Counted from the first letter of the stretch, positions 31,722 to 41,237 are shown. The stretch is DNA of 64,000 nucleotides from Streptomyces hokutonensis (GCF_000376565.1 NZ_BARG01000095.1:1-64000); one strand, 5' to 3'. The notes: generated by a model not told the origin, from the sequence alone. A program made the numbers and translations.

Positions 31722-34385
31722 TCAACTCGTCTTCCCCACGCGGCGGGTGGCGCTGAAGTTGCCGCAACGGAGGGGTTCCACCGTGGTGCCGTCCGGGAAG
31801 ACGACGCGTGCGGTGGTGGCCGGGGGGACGTCGAGCGTGACCGTGAGTAGATCGCCGGTCGTCCGCCACTCGACGGCGATCGTGCCCTGCGGGGACTCGT
31901 GCGTGCCCCGGGCCCACGGCACGGACGGGTGCGGGACGGGCGCGACCTCGAAGGACTCCCAGGCGACCGACCCCGGCGTCTGCCGCAGACCCAGGACGTG
32001 GGTGTGCAGGAAGCGGACCACCGCGCCCTTGCTGTAGTGGTTCAGCGAATCGTGCGCGGTGCCGGTGTCGTCGACGCCCTCCCAGTCCTCCCAGATGGTC
32101 GTCGCGCCGCGGTCGACCATGTACAGCCAGGACGGCGCGCTGCGCTGGAGGAGCAACTCGTAGGCGACGTCGGGGTGACCCGTATCGGCGAGGACGGGAA
32201 GCAGGTCGCCGGTCGCGAGGAAGCCGGTGCCGAGATGCGTGCCGGCCGCGCGGATCAGCTCGACCAGGCGCGCGGCGGCGGCCTCACGCAGTGCACAGGG
32301 GACGAGGTCGAGCGACAGCGCGCGCACGTAACCGGCCTGGGTGTCGCCGACCGTGCGTCCGTCGGGGGAGAGGAACTCGGTGCGCCACGCGTCACGTACC
32401 CGCTCGGCGATCTCGGCGTAGCGGTCCGCGTCCTCGGTACGGTCCAGCACCCGTGCCACGCGGGCCAGGGTCGCCGTCGAGCGGTACAGGAAGGCCGTGC
32501 CGATCTCGCCCTTGTCGGCCAGGAACCAGGCGACGGGATCGTCCTTGACCGGGTCGACACGGCTCCCGTCGGCCGCCCTCACCCGGGGCTCGGTCCACTC
32601 ACCCCAGTGGAAGGAGCCGTCCCACAAGTACCGCTCGTGCGGCCGCGGTTCGGCCGAGCGCTCGGTCCGGGACGGGTGACGGAGCGTACGGGCGGTCGTG
32701 AGCGCCCACTCCACCCAGCCGACCATCGCCTCCCAGTTCTCCGCCAGCACCTCCCGGTCGCCGTACGACTCGTACAGCTCCCACGGGACGGCGACGACGG
32801 CGTCGCCCCAGCCGGCCGAGCCGGTCATCAGGGCGAACTGGTCGTCGAGGTGGTGTTTGATACGGCGTCCGTCGGGCGAGAAGTTGGCGATCCGGCCGTC
32901 GGGCAGCTGGTCGTCGCGGACGGAGCACAGCCATTTGCGGCTGAAGCCCAGGACGTCGTACAGACGTGTCGCGGTGGGGGCGAAGACCTGGTAGTCGCCG
33001 GTCCAGGCGAGCCGTTCACGGGTCGGACAGTCGGTGGGCACGTCGACGGCGTTGCCGCGGAAGCTCCACTCGGCGATCTCGTGGAGGCGGTTGAGATCCT
33101 CGTGGCCGCTGGTGAAGGTGCCGGTACGGCGCAGGTCGGAGTGGACGACCCGCATGACGAGGCTCGCCGGGTCGAGCGGGGCGCCGTCGCGGCGGACCCG
33201 GACGTACCGGAAGCCGTGCACGGTATGGCGCGGCTCGAACGTCTCACCGCCGCCCGCGGACACCACCTCGTCGCGCTGGACGAAGGGGATCGATGCCTGG
33301 CCCGGCCGGGTCGCGTCCAGGTGACGGGTCGTCAGGTCGCCGTCGGGGCCAAGGTGTTCGCCGTAGTCGATGACGGTACGGGTCCCGGCCGGTCCGAGGT
33401 CGCTCAGAGTGATCCGGCCGGAGGCGTTCTGACCGAAGTCGGCGATCCAGAGCCCGTCCCCGATCCGCTGGACCGACTGTGCGGGGCGCGATTCCACGAC
33501 CCGCACCGGCGGGGCCGGCGACCAGGTGATCGCGGGTGCCTCGACCCGGTCCACGAGGACGGGCCGTTCGGTGCCGGGGCCGACGCCGAAGTCGGTGGTC
33601 TGCCCGTCCATGAGGTCGGCCCGGGTGATGGCCGACTCCGCGCTCGTCCACGTCCCGTCGGTGCGGACGACCTGCCGTGTGCCGTCCTCGTGCACGAGGT
33701 GGAGTTCGGCCCGCGCGCCGGGCACCGTGCCCCAGCCGGCCGGTTGGCGGAAGGCGCCCACCTGGCCCCGGTACCAGCCGTCGGACAGCAGGATCTCGAT
33801 CCGGTTGTCGCCCGTGACGACGGCGTCCGTGACGTCGTAGGCCTGGGCGTGGAGCGTACGGTCGTACGAGGTGGCCCCGGGGGTGAGTTCGGCGGTGCCG
33901 GCCCGCTCGCCGTTGACGTACGCCTCGTAGAGCCCGAGTGCCGTCGCGTACAGCCGTGCCGAGTGCACCCCGGCCCGCACCGAGAACCGGGCCGACAGCG
34001 CGTATGCGGGCCGCCTGCCGTATCCGCGGTCGCCGGACTCGGCGGGACTGATCCAGCGCGCCCGCCAGTCGGCGGCCTGCAGACCGCTCTCGAACGTGTG
34101 CCACCGCGACCACGGCGAATCGCCGTCGGCGCCGAGCGCCCGGACCCGCCAGGCCACCCGACGGCCGCTGTCCAGCACCGCCCACGGCCAGGGGAGGAAC
34201 CGGTGCGCGCCCACCGCAGTGGTCACTGCGGGCCGCGCCTCGCCGTCGACGGTGCACTCCACCTCGTACGCCACCGGGCGTGCCGCGTCCGACGGCGGCT
34301 TCCACGACAGCCGGGGCGTGGGCCCCGACACGGGGAAGGTGTCCCCGCCGCTGTCGATGCTCAGGTCGTACGGTGCGTTGTGCAT
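31722..34385 (-). CDS. Alpha-L-rhamnosidase, GH78 (cytoplasmic)
   Basis: An 887-residue enzyme with the usual GH78 order: an N-terminal Ig-like domain (GPTPRLSWKPPSDAARPVAY), two beta domains (YEAYVNGERAGTAELTPGAT and IADFGQNASGRI), the (alpha/alpha)6 catalytic barrel and a C-terminal beta domain. The catalytic region shows PTDCPTRERLAWTGDYQVF and later GATTIWEDWEG. It removes terminal alpha-linked rhamnose from glycosides. No signal peptide is present, so the substrate must be imported. It is the last gene of the operon that starts at the GH1 gene (39944). Confidence 0.93.
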   Translation of the reverse strand: MHNAPYDLSIDSGGDTFPVSGPTPRLSWKPPSDAARPVAYEVECTVDGEARPAVTTAVGAHRFLPWPWAVLDSGRRVAWRVRALGADGDSPWSRWHTFESGLQAADWRARWISPAESGDRGYGRRPAYALSARFSVRAGVHSARLYATALGLYEAYVNGERAGTAELTPGATSYDRTLHAQAYDVTDAVVTGDNRIEILLSDGWYRGQVGAFRQPAGWGTVPGARAELHLVHEDGTRQVVRTDGTWTSAESAITRADLMDGQTTDFGVGPGTERPVLVDRVEAPAITWSPAPPVRVVESRPAQSVQRIGDGLWIADFGQNASGRITLSDLGPAGTRTVIDYGEHLGPDGDLTTRHLDATRPGQASIPFVQRDEVVSAGGGETFEPRHTVHGFRYVRVRRDGAPLDPASLVMRVVHSDLRRTGTFTSGHEDLNRLHEIAEWSFRGNAVDVPTDCPTRERLAWTGDYQVFAPTATRLYDVLGFSRKWLCSVRDDQLPDGRIANFSPDGRRIKHHLDDQFALMTGSAGWGDAVVAVPWELYESYGDREVLAENWEAMVGWVEWALTTARTLRHPSRTERSAEPRPHERYLWDGSFHWGEWTEPRVRAADGSRVDPVKDDPVAWFLADKGEIGTAFLYRSTATLARVARVLDRTEDADRYAEIAERVRDAWRTEFLSPDGRTVGDTQAGYVRALSLDLVPCALREAAAARLVELIRAAGTHLGTGFLATGDLLPVLADTGHPDVAYELLLQRSAPSWLYMVDRGATTIWEDWEGVDDTGTAHDSLNHYSKGAVVRFLHTHVLGLRQTPGSVAWESFEVAPVPHPSVPWARGTHESPQGTIAVEWRTTGDLLTVTLDVPPATTARVVFPDGTTVEPLRCGNFSATRRVGKTS

Positions 34386-34446
34386 GCTGTGCCTTCTCGG
34401 AACTCAGTGGAACAGGACGGTTCTTGGGACGCCGGCCGGGGCGCCG

Positions 34447-35799
34447 CTACCGGACAGACTTGATCTTGAACTTGACGATGAGGCCCCCGACCAGGGCCAG
34501 GACCGCGCCGATCAGGTAGAGCTGGGTGTAGTTCTTCTCGCCGCCGTCGCTGACGCCGAGGGTGATGACGAGCGGGGCTATCAGCGGGGCGACGGCGCTG
34601 GGGATCTTCTGCGCGAAGGCGACGACGGCGAGATAGCGGCCCGCCTCGGCCCGGTCCGGCAGGACGGCGAACACGATCGCCTGGTCGACGGCGCTGAACA
34701 ACGCGATGGCGAACTGCATCAGCACCGCGCCGACGACCAGTTGGGCCAGCGAGTGGGCGAACGCCTCGGTGACCGCCCCGGTGACGAACACCGCGGAGCC
34801 GATCAGGGCGAACAGCTTGCGCCGGCCGAGCTTGTCGGAGAGGAAGCCGCCCCCGATGGCACCGCCGGCGGCGGCCATCACACCCACGGTCCCGATGACC
34901 GCCACGATCCCGGCGACCTCCTTGACCGGCAGGTCGAGCCGCTGCGCGTAGAAGAAGGTGCCGAAGGTGGTGTTGAAGTACAGGCCCATGAAGAAGACGA
35001 ACCGGCCGAGCCAGTTCCAGCCGAAATCCGGGTACTTGCGCGGGTTGAAGCCGTAGCTGGCGACCACGTTCCGCACCGTCACGCCGCCGGCGCGCACGAG
35101 CGCGCGGGAGTCGCCCTCGGGCTTGAACACCGGGAACAGGATCACCAGGGCCGCGCCCAGCACGCCCGGGACCAGGAACACCAGAAACGTGCTGGAGGCC
35201 ACCCCGTACGCGAGGCCGATGCCGATCACGGGGGCGATCTGGGCCATGACACTGGTCAGCGCCGAGACCCGGCCGCGCTGCTCCTCGGGCACCCGGTCCG
35301 CCTGGACGTTCTGGACGGCCTGCCCGGTCGTGGACCAGCCGATCATGCCGACCACCCACGCCAGGCCCAGCAGGAGGACCGACGGGGCGAGGGCCACTCC
35401 GACGAGCGCGACGGTGCCGAGCAGGGCGCCGCCGATCATGAAGGGGGTCCGGCGGCCGAGCCGGGAACGGGTCCGGTCGCTCCAGAGGCCGATCATGGGG
35501 CTGAGGACCAGGTAGACGAACTGCGCGGACCCGGTGACGTAGCCGAGCTGTTCCTCGTGCCCGGGCGCCAGGTCGGAGATCCGCACCGCGAGCGAGTAGG
35601 AGAGGGGCACCATCAGGGCCAGGGAAGCGCCGAAACTGGCGATCATCAGCCAGAGGAGGTAGTCCCTGCCGACCTTCTGGAGCGGCGGTGCCTCGATCTC
35701 GGGCTCGGCGGGCGGCTCGGTGGGAACCCCGGCGGCGTCCTGCGGCGACACCGTCAACGGGGGCACCACCACGCTGACGTCTCGGTCGGCGTGAGGCAT
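34447..35799 (-). CDS. MFS transporter (glycoside/sugar uptake type)
   Basis: A 450-residue membrane protein with a 55-residue soluble N-terminus and about 12 helices. Cytoplasmic loops carry MFS motifs: LWSDRTRSRLGRRTPFM between helices 2 and 3 and GGGFLSDKLGRRKLFAL in the second half. The large conserved helix ends resemble the GPH/LacY-like sugar cation symporters and SLC45-like carriers. It sits between the rhamnosidase and the glucuronidase in the operon, the usual place of the uptake system for the glycoside. It may take small glucuronides or rhamnosides while the ABC system imports others. Confidence 0.85.
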   Translation of the reverse strand: MPHADRDVSVVVPPLTVSPQDAAGVPTEPPAEPEIEAPPLQKVGRDYLLWLMIASFGASLALMVPLSYSLAVRISDLAPGHEEQLGYVTGSAQFVYLVLSPMIGLWSDRTRSRLGRRTPFMIGGALLGTVALVGVALAPSVLLLGLAWVVGMIGWSTTGQAVQNVQADRVPEEQRGRVSALTSVMAQIAPVIGIGLAYGVASSTFLVFLVPGVLGAALVILFPVFKPEGDSRALVRAGGVTVRNVVASYGFNPRKYPDFGWNWLGRFVFFMGLYFNTTFGTFFYAQRLDLPVKEVAGIVAVIGTVGVMAAAGGAIGGGFLSDKLGRRKLFALIGSAVFVTGAVTEAFAHSLAQLVVGAVLMQFAIALFSAVDQAIVFAVLPDRAEAGRYLAVVAFAQKIPSAVAPLIAPLVITLGVSDGGEKNYTQLYLIGAVLALVGGLIVKFKIKSVR

Positions 35800-36039
35800 G
35801 AGGACTCCTTTGTCACATGGTCACGAGGGGTGGCGGCAGCCGGCGGGCGCCAGGGACGGCCGCCTCCGGGACGGCGGGCGAGGATGCCGGCGGCACGGTC
35901 GATGCCGTACCGCCGACCGGTCCCGGGGTCGAGACATGGGCCGCCTTCTCGGTCGCGCGGCGCAGCGGCAGCCCAGCGCTGCGCAACGCAAGCCCCCTGC
36001 TGCGCAACGAAAGCGCGACGCCGCGCGCCCCCAGAGCTG
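35800..36039. other. 240-bp spacer inside the glycosidase operon
   Basis: No gene. It contains CTGCGCAACG twice (near 35976 and 36000) in a GC-rich, possibly structured stretch between the glucuronidase stop and the MFS start. It might hold an internal RNA processing or attenuation site. Confidence 0.35.
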
Positions 36040-37851
36040 TCAGTCGGCCGTGGCCTCGCCGGGCTTGCGGCCGGCCAGGCCGTGCCAGCGTCGGCGCAGG
36101 GCGAACGCGGCGGACTTGGGCTTGCGGTCGCGGGTGAACACGCCCTTCTTGTTGCCGTCGACGCGGTGGATGCCGGGCGAGGTCTGGAAGTCGGCGAAGT
36201 TCCAGACGTGTTCGCCGACGAACTCGGGGATGCGGTCGAACACGCGGTGGTACATGGCGAGGAAGTCGCTCTGGTACTCCTCGCTCCACGGGGTGTCCCA
36301 GACGGAGTGCAGGCCGGGCTGGGTGTCGGCGCCGTACTCGGACATCATGACGGGCTTGCCGAAGCGCTGGACCCACCCGCGCAGGTCCTGTTCCAGATAC
36401 CCCTCGGCGGTCGCGAGGTCGCCCGTGAACAGGTACCAGCCGTAGTAGCGGTTGATGCTCAGGACGTCGAACAGGTCGCCGATCTGGTCGTTCTGCGGGG
36501 TCGCGAACATGACGGCGGCGTAGGTGAGGGGCCGGGTCGGGTCGAGTTTGCGGGCCAGTTCGACCAAGGGCTCGAAGTAGTCGCGCGCGCCGTCCTCGTT
36601 GGAGGCCGGCTCGTTGGCGAGGCACCACATCACCACGCTCGGGTGGTTCCTGTCCCGCTCGATCAGCTCCCGCAGGTGCTGGGCGTGGACGTCCCGTGTC
36701 GTTCCGCCGAAGTTCTCCGGCGCGAAGGTGGGGGTCGGCGGAACACCGGTGAGCCCGCCCTGGACTCCCAGGTTGAGGCCGACGGCGGCGGTCTCGTCGA
36801 TGACGACGATGCCGTGCCGGTCGGCGAAGTCCAGGACCTCTTCGGCGTAGGGGTAGTGGGAGGTGCGGAAGGAGTTGGCGCCCGTCCACTGCATCAGCTG
36901 GAAGTCGTGCACGAGGTAGGCATCGTCGTGGCCCTTGCCGCGGACCGGGGTGTCCTCGTGTTTGCCGAAGCCGGTGAAGTAGAAGGGCTCGCCGTTGATG
37001 AGGAAGTCGGTGCCCCGTACCTCGACGGTACGGACGCCGAAGGGCTGGGCGTAGCTGTCCACGGTCTCGCCGTCGACGGCCAGTTCCACGACGAGGTCGT
37101 AGAGATAGGCGGCGCCCGGCTGCCAGAGCGTGACGTCCTCGATGCGCAGGACGCCCTCGGGGCCGTGGCCCTCCGCGACGGTCCGGCCGGACTCGTCCAC
37201 CGCACGCACCCGCACGGTGACCGTGTCGGCGCGCTCGCCGACGGTCTCCACGCGGTACTCGACGGTGCCGGCCGCGCCGTCCCGTCCGGTGACGACGGTG
37301 ACGTCCTCGACGAAGGTCGTCGGCGTGCTGTACAGGCGGACCGGGCGCGCGATGCCCGCGTAGTTGTAGAAGTCATGCAGATACGACTGCCGTTCCCGGC
37401 CGTCGGGGCCGGTCGTGACGGTGCCGGGCGGGATCGTCACGTTCGTCAGCCGGTTGTCGACGCCGACCGTCAGCCGGAACTCGGCGCCGGGCTCGACGAC
37501 GCCGGTGAGATCCGCCTCGAACGGTGTGTAGCCGCCGGTGTGTTCGGCCACGAGCCGTTGGTCGACGTAGACCTGCGCGGCGTGGGTGACGGAACCGAAG
37601 CGCAGGACCACGCGTTCGCCGGTCCAGCCGCGCGGCACGCGCACGTCGCGCTGGTACCAGACGACTCCGACGTGGTCACGGATCTCCGGGTCCACGAACA
37701 GGTCGTTGTAGCTGGCGGGCACGGGGACTTCGAGCGGTGGGGCGAGACGCGACGCCCACGGGGTCGCGCCGGCCCGGGTGCCGAGAGCGAACCGCCACAG
37801 GCCGTCGAGACCGACGAGGTCGCGGGTGGGGGTGGTGCGGGGCGAGAGCAT
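36040..37851 (-). CDS. Beta-glucuronidase, GH2
   Basis: A 603-residue cytoplasmic glycosidase with the three GH2 parts: jelly-roll sugar-binding domain (residues 1-180), Ig-like domain (180-275) and TIM barrel (275-600). The acid/base is Glu414 in MWCLANEPASNEDG and the nucleophile Glu505 in VMMSEYGADT. Close to the C-terminus NKKGVFTRDRKPK (from 567) carries the Asn-x-Lys pair that recognises the glucuronate carboxylate, which separates it from beta-galactosidases. HYPYAEEVLDFADRHGIVVI is the standard barrel block. It frees glucuronic acid from imported conjugates. It lies in the operon between the SDR and the MFS carrier. Confidence 0.94.
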   Translation of the reverse strand: MLSPRTTPTRDLVGLDGLWRFALGTRAGATPWASRLAPPLEVPVPASYNDLFVDPEIRDHVGVVWYQRDVRVPRGWTGERVVLRFGSVTHAAQVYVDQRLVAEHTGGYTPFEADLTGVVEPGAEFRLTVGVDNRLTNVTIPPGTVTTGPDGRERQSYLHDFYNYAGIARPVRLYSTPTTFVEDVTVVTGRDGAAGTVEYRVETVGERADTVTVRVRAVDESGRTVAEGHGPEGVLRIEDVTLWQPGAAYLYDLVVELAVDGETVDSYAQPFGVRTVEVRGTDFLINGEPFYFTGFGKHEDTPVRGKGHDDAYLVHDFQLMQWTGANSFRTSHYPYAEEVLDFADRHGIVVIDETAAVGLNLGVQGGLTGVPPTPTFAPENFGGTTRDVHAQHLRELIERDRNHPSVVMWCLANEPASNEDGARDYFEPLVELARKLDPTRPLTYAAVMFATPQNDQIGDLFDVLSINRYYGWYLFTGDLATAEGYLEQDLRGWVQRFGKPVMMSEYGADTQPGLHSVWDTPWSEEYQSDFLAMYHRVFDRIPEFVGEHVWNFADFQTSPGIHRVDGNKKGVFTRDRKPKSAAFALRRRWHGLAGRKPGEATAD

Positions 37852-37898
37852 GGGGTTCCTACCGGGTCGTCGGAGCGGTGGGGGTGGGGGGCGCGCGG

Positions 37899-38714
37899 TT
37901 ACGAGGTCTCGCCGGCGTCGGCGAGGAGCGTGCTGCCCGTCATGAAGGCCGAGAGATCGCTCGCGCAGAACAGCACCACCCGGGCGATGTCGTCGGGCAC
38001 GCCGAGCCGGCCGAGCGGGCCCGGCTGCATCACGGACATGAAGGAGTCGGCGTCCACTCCGGCCGCGGCGGCCGCCGCCATGTTCCCCTCGGTCGGTACG
38101 AACGTCGGTGCGACGCCCAGTACGCGGATGCCCAACGGGGCGAACTCCAGGGCGAGTTGGCGGGTGAGGCCGCGTGCCGCGTGCTTGGAGCCGACGTACG
38201 CGGCGAGCCCGGGGGCCGTCCCGCGGAACCCGGCCGTGGAGACGACGTTGACGATGACGCCCCCGTGTCCGGCGTCGCTCATCCGGCGCGCGGCCTCGCG
38301 GGAGCCGAGGAAGACGCCGCGGGTGTTGACCGCGAACACCTCGTCGAAGGCCTTGGCGGACATCTCCAGCGCGGGCACGCTGGGGAAGATCCCGGCGTTG
38401 TTCACCCAGATGTCGATGCCGCCCAGCTCCCGGACCGCGAGGTCGGCGGCGGCCACCACGCTGTCGGGGTCGGTGACGTCCAGACGGGCGGCCAGGGCAC
38501 GGCCGGGGCCTCGGGCGCCGAGTTCCTCGGTGACGGCGGTGGCGAGCTCGTCATGGATGTCCGCGACGAGCACATCGGCTCCCGCCTCGGCCAGCCGCTC
38601 GGCGACGGCCCGGCCGAGCCCCTGGCCCGCGCCGGTCACGACGGCGCGCCGCCCGGCCAGGGAGACGAGTTCGGTCAGGGACTTGGACGAGACGTCGGGT
38701 ACGGATATCTGCAC
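37899..38714 (-). CDS. SDR family oxidoreductase of the glycosidase operon
   Basis: A 271-residue classical SDR. GRRAVVTGAGQGLGRAVAER near residue 22, DVLVADIHDE with Asp at the end of beta2 (NAD preference), IDIWVNNAGIF near 100, catalytic Ser in VVSTAGFRG and YVGSKHAARGLTRQLALEF with Tyr-x3-Lys. The C-terminus MTGSTLLADAGETS closes the fold. It lies between the GH1 and GH2 genes, so oxidation of a released sugar (for example rhamnose or glucose) or of the aglycone is likely. The substrate cannot be chosen from sequence. Confidence 0.88.
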   Translation of the reverse strand: MQISVPDVSSKSLTELVSLAGRRAVVTGAGQGLGRAVAERLAEAGADVLVADIHDELATAVTEELGARGPGRALAARLDVTDPDSVVAAADLAVRELGGIDIWVNNAGIFPSVPALEMSAKAFDEVFAVNTRGVFLGSREAARRMSDAGHGGVIVNVVSTAGFRGTAPGLAAYVGSKHAARGLTRQLALEFAPLGIRVLGVAPTFVPTEGNMAAAAAAGVDADSFMSVMQPGPLGRLGVPDDIARVVLFCASDLSAFMTGSTLLADAGETS

Positions 38715-38741
38715 GGTGTGTCCCTCCGTTGGAAGTGCGGG

Positions 38742-39944
38742 TCAGATCCGGCCGCGGCGGGCGGTCTCGCCCAGCCAGAAGAGAGAGGGCTTGGGGCGGC
38801 GCTCGAACGTCTCGCGGTCCACCTCGACCAGACCGAAGGTCGGCGCCCAGTGACCCCACTCGTAGTTGTCGAGCAGGCTCCAGTGCAGATAGCCGCGTAC
38901 GTCCACGCCGTCGGCGATCGCCTTGCCGAGGTGCTCAAGGGCCTCGCCCGTGTAGGCGATTCGACGGGCGTCGTCGCCGGTGGCGATGCCGTTCTCGGTG
39001 ACCAGGATCGGCAGGCCGCCGGTGACCTCGGCGGTGTGCCGTACCGCGATGCCCAGGGCGTCGGGCCGGTAGGCGGTGCCCACGAGCGTGTTGTCCGGGT
39101 GCTGCGGGTGGGGCTCGATGCCGTCCAGATCGACCCACTGGCTGGAGTAGGACTGCACGCCCACGAAGTCGTCGCCGCGCGAGCCCGCCAGGTAGAGGTC
39201 CTCCCACACGTACTCCAGATCCCGCTTGTTGTTCTCCGCTCCGGGACGGGCCACGAAGGCGCGGTTGGCGACCGTCCAGCCGACCTTGGCGTCGGTCCGC
39301 TCGTGCAGCACCGTTCGCGCGGCCTGATGTGCCTCGACGAGCCGCTGACCGATCACCACGTCGGGGGCGGGCAGTTGCGGGCGCGGGCCCTCGTTGTCGA
39401 GGGTGGGGCTCTGCCACTCCTCGCCGGCCTGCGGGTTCTGGAAGGCCCGCGCCATACCGACCATGATGGCCAGCATGTTCGGCTCGTTCATGGTGACGAC
39501 CCACTCGACCCCTTCGAGGATCGGCGCGACCGTTTCGACGTAGGTCCGGAACCGGTCCACCGCACGGTTGCCGAGCCAGCCGCCTTCCTCCGCGAACCAG
39601 AGCGGGCTGGTGAAGTGGTGCAGGGTGACGACCGGCGTCAGGCCGAGTTCGAGGGCTGTTTCGATCATGCGCCGGTAGTGGGCCAGTTCGGCGCGCGAGA
39701 CCAGGCCGGGGAGCGGCTCGATACGGGCCCATTCGACGCCGAAGCGGTAGGCGTTCAGCCCGGCGTCCGCGAGCAACCGCATGTCCTCGCGGTACCGGTG
39801 GTAGCTGTCGCAGGCGTCGCCGCTGCGCTCCATGCCCGGGATGCGTCCCTCGTTCGCCCAGAAGTCGCTGTTGAGGTTGTTGCCCTCGATCTGGTGCGGT
39901 GCGGTGGAGGCTCCCCAGAGGAACGCGGGCGGGAATTCGGTCAT
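38742..39944 (-). CDS. Beta-glucosidase, GH1
   Basis: A 400-residue TIM-barrel glycosidase. The GH1 N-terminal signature FLWGASTAPHQIEGNN is at 8-23. The acid/base Glu154 is in VVTMNEPNML, the nucleophile Glu317 in ILVTENGIA, and the aglycone-site Trp in LHWSLLDNYEW. It releases beta-linked glucose or related sugars inside the cell; no signal peptide exists. ATG 39944 was chosen (AGGAAAGCAGTCGACG upstream) because the extra residues in the longer frame are not family-like. It is the first gene of a five-gene operon driven from promoter region B at 40134-40229. Confidence 0.93.
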   Translation of the reverse strand: MTEFPPAFLWGASTAPHQIEGNNLNSDFWANEGRIPGMERSGDACDSYHRYREDMRLLADAGLNAYRFGVEWARIEPLPGLVSRAELAHYRRMIETALELGLTPVVTLHHFTSPLWFAEEGGWLGNRAVDRFRTYVETVAPILEGVEWVVTMNEPNMLAIMVGMARAFQNPQAGEEWQSPTLDNEGPRPQLPAPDVVIGQRLVEAHQAARTVLHERTDAKVGWTVANRAFVARPGAENNKRDLEYVWEDLYLAGSRGDDFVGVQSYSSQWVDLDGIEPHPQHPDNTLVGTAYRPDALGIAVRHTAEVTGGLPILVTENGIATGDDARRIAYTGEALEHLGKAIADGVDVRGYLHWSLLDNYEWGHWAPTFGLVEVDRETFERRPKPSLFWLGETARRGRI

Positions 39945-40133
39945 CGTCGACTGCTTTCCTGAGTGTCGGTGGTGTGGGCCTCGTGGCACCTGGGCCACGG
40001 TCCGGCCGTTCGGGCGCGGGTGGGCAACGGCCCGAGTGCGGAGGGGCGTTGGGGGTTGAGCGAGCTCTCGGCAGAGCGGGTTGCGGCCTTGCCGGTTCGT
40101 CGGTTCGTGAGTGCCGGTGTCCGGCCGACCAAC

Positions 40134-40229
40134 TCTTACCGTGTGGTTAGTTTTCGTTGGGACGGTAGACCGGGATCACAAGGGCGGGAAGGCTGCCGCT
40201 CGGCTTCGTGATCAGAACGTTATGCGGCG
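40134..40229 (-). promoter_or_regulatory. Promoter/operator region B of the glycosidase operon
   Basis: Site B, TCTTACCGTGTGGTTAGT at 40134-40151, matches site A of the ABC operon. The distal element TTCGTGATCAGAACGTTATG plus CGGCG at 40205-40229 matches the one at 30017-30041 in 22 of 25 positions. The spacing between the two blocks is 69 bp in both. The operon start is 190 bp downstream on the minus strand, implying a long leader as in the ABC operon. The stretch 40230-40429 holds no gene. Confidence 0.75.
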
Positions 40230-40429
40230 ACGTCTCGGCCGGTGAGGGTGGCCGTCAGCCCGGAGTGGGCGGACGGAAGCGGTACACGTCCAACCCATGG
40301 CGGCACCGTCGCTCCTGCGAGGAGCGCGTTTCGTGGCCGCCAGGTGTGAGTGAGGTCCCTCGGGCCGCCCGCGAGGTCGTGCGCGGGCGTGCCTTCAGAG
40401 GGTGCGCGATGCGCTGCTCGGCGACACGT

Positions 40430-41038
40430 TCACCGGTCGCCGCGGTCGTTCTCGAAGAGCAGGCGTACGAAGTCGGTGACGGGCCCGGCGATGTCGAGGT
40501 CCTGGTCCAGCACCCACTGCAACTGGAGTCCGTTGAGCACGGCGTGGAAGAGGACCGCCGCGTTCTCCGGGGTGACGCCCTCGCGCAGCCTGCTGTGCGC
40601 GGCCTCGCTGTCGAGTCCCTCGGCGAACTGCGTGCGCCCGCGTTCGTAGCGTTCCACGAAGTAGGCGTGGGCGGGATGGTCCGGCCGTGCGGCCGCGGCG
40701 GCGAGCTCGATCCACAGGCGCATCAGTTCGGGCGCCTTCTGGTGGTGGCGGATGAGCTCGCCGAGATAGGGGGCGAGCTGGTCCGGGCTGTCCACCGCCT
40801 CCAGGCCCTGCTGCCATTCCTCCGCGTCGCGTTCGGCGAGCACCTCGGCGAGGAGTTCGTCCTTGTTCCGGAAGTGGTGCAGGAGGCCGGCGTGGGTGAT
40901 GCCTGCTCGTTCCGCGATGTCGCGCAGGGAGGCCTTGGCGTAGCCGTTCTCGGCGAAACTGTCGCGCGCCGCTCGTACGATCTCCGTCCTGCGGGCAGGC
41001 GTCTTGGCATACGGTCCACGCGCTTTTGCCTGGCCCAC
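40430..41038 (-). CDS. TetR-family regulator, paralogue 2 of the glycoside island
   Basis: A 202-residue regulator that starts at GTG 41038 (GGAG upstream) with VGQAKARGPYAKTPARRTEI, the same opening as the gene at 30170. DNA-binding domain DSFAENGYAKASLRDIAERA and ITHAGLLHHFRNKDELLAEV; ligand domain YLGELIRHHQKAPELMRLWI; end LNGLQLQWVLDQDLDIAGPV. It lies beside promoter region B and has two operator-like sites (D and C) upstream at 41105 and 41182. The two paralogues probably recognise the same or very similar DNA. They may respond to different glycosides or act as a nested switch. Confidence 0.9.
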   Translation of the reverse strand: MGQAKARGPYAKTPARRTEIVRAARDSFAENGYAKASLRDIAERAGITHAGLLHHFRNKDELLAEVLAERDAEEWQQGLEAVDSPDQLAPYLGELIRHHQKAPELMRLWIELAAAAARPDHPAHAYFVERYERGRTQFAEGLDSEAAHSRLREGVTPENAAVLFHAVLNGLQLQWVLDQDLDIAGPVTDFVRLLFENDRGDR

Positions 41039-41104
41039 GGTGCGCTCACTCTCCTCGACGAAGCCTGGTCCGGGACGGTCCTGCGCGGCTGCTGAGACCT
41101 CAAA

Positions 41105-41122
41105 GCTTCCCACATGGTCAAG
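41105..41122 (-). promoter_or_regulatory. Operator site D upstream of TetR paralogue 2
   Basis: GCTTCCCACATGGTCAAG is a variant of the TTACC-NNNN-GGT motif, 67 bp upstream of the TetR start. Read on the minus strand it contains TTGACC, which could be the -35 box of the regulator gene. It shares AGCTTYCCACATGG with site E at 54325. Confidence 0.55.
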
Positions 41123-41181
41123 ATTCGTGTCTGCGCACACCCTTCCCCTGTCTGTCGCGCGGGTCTAACGTCTGACCGGAA

Positions 41182-41199
41182 ACCAACCGTGCGGTAAGA
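41182..41199. promoter_or_regulatory. Operator site C between two TetR genes
   Basis: The inverse of ACCAACCGTGCGGTAAGA matches site B, and the flanks match as well (GGTCTAACGTC here against GGTCTACCGTC in the inverse of region B). It lies between the convergent-facing ends of TetR paralogue 2 and the TetR ending at 41238, which suggests a copied promoter segment. Confidence 0.55.
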
Positions 41200-41237
41200 G
41201 TTGGCCGCCGAGTCGGTCGGGGGGCCGGCCATGCCCT

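Noticed and set aside
34096..38853. 1585-residue open frame on the plus strand
   Set aside because: It runs antisense to GH78, MFS, GH2 and SDR genes, has no family pattern and is a by-product of third-position G+C bias.
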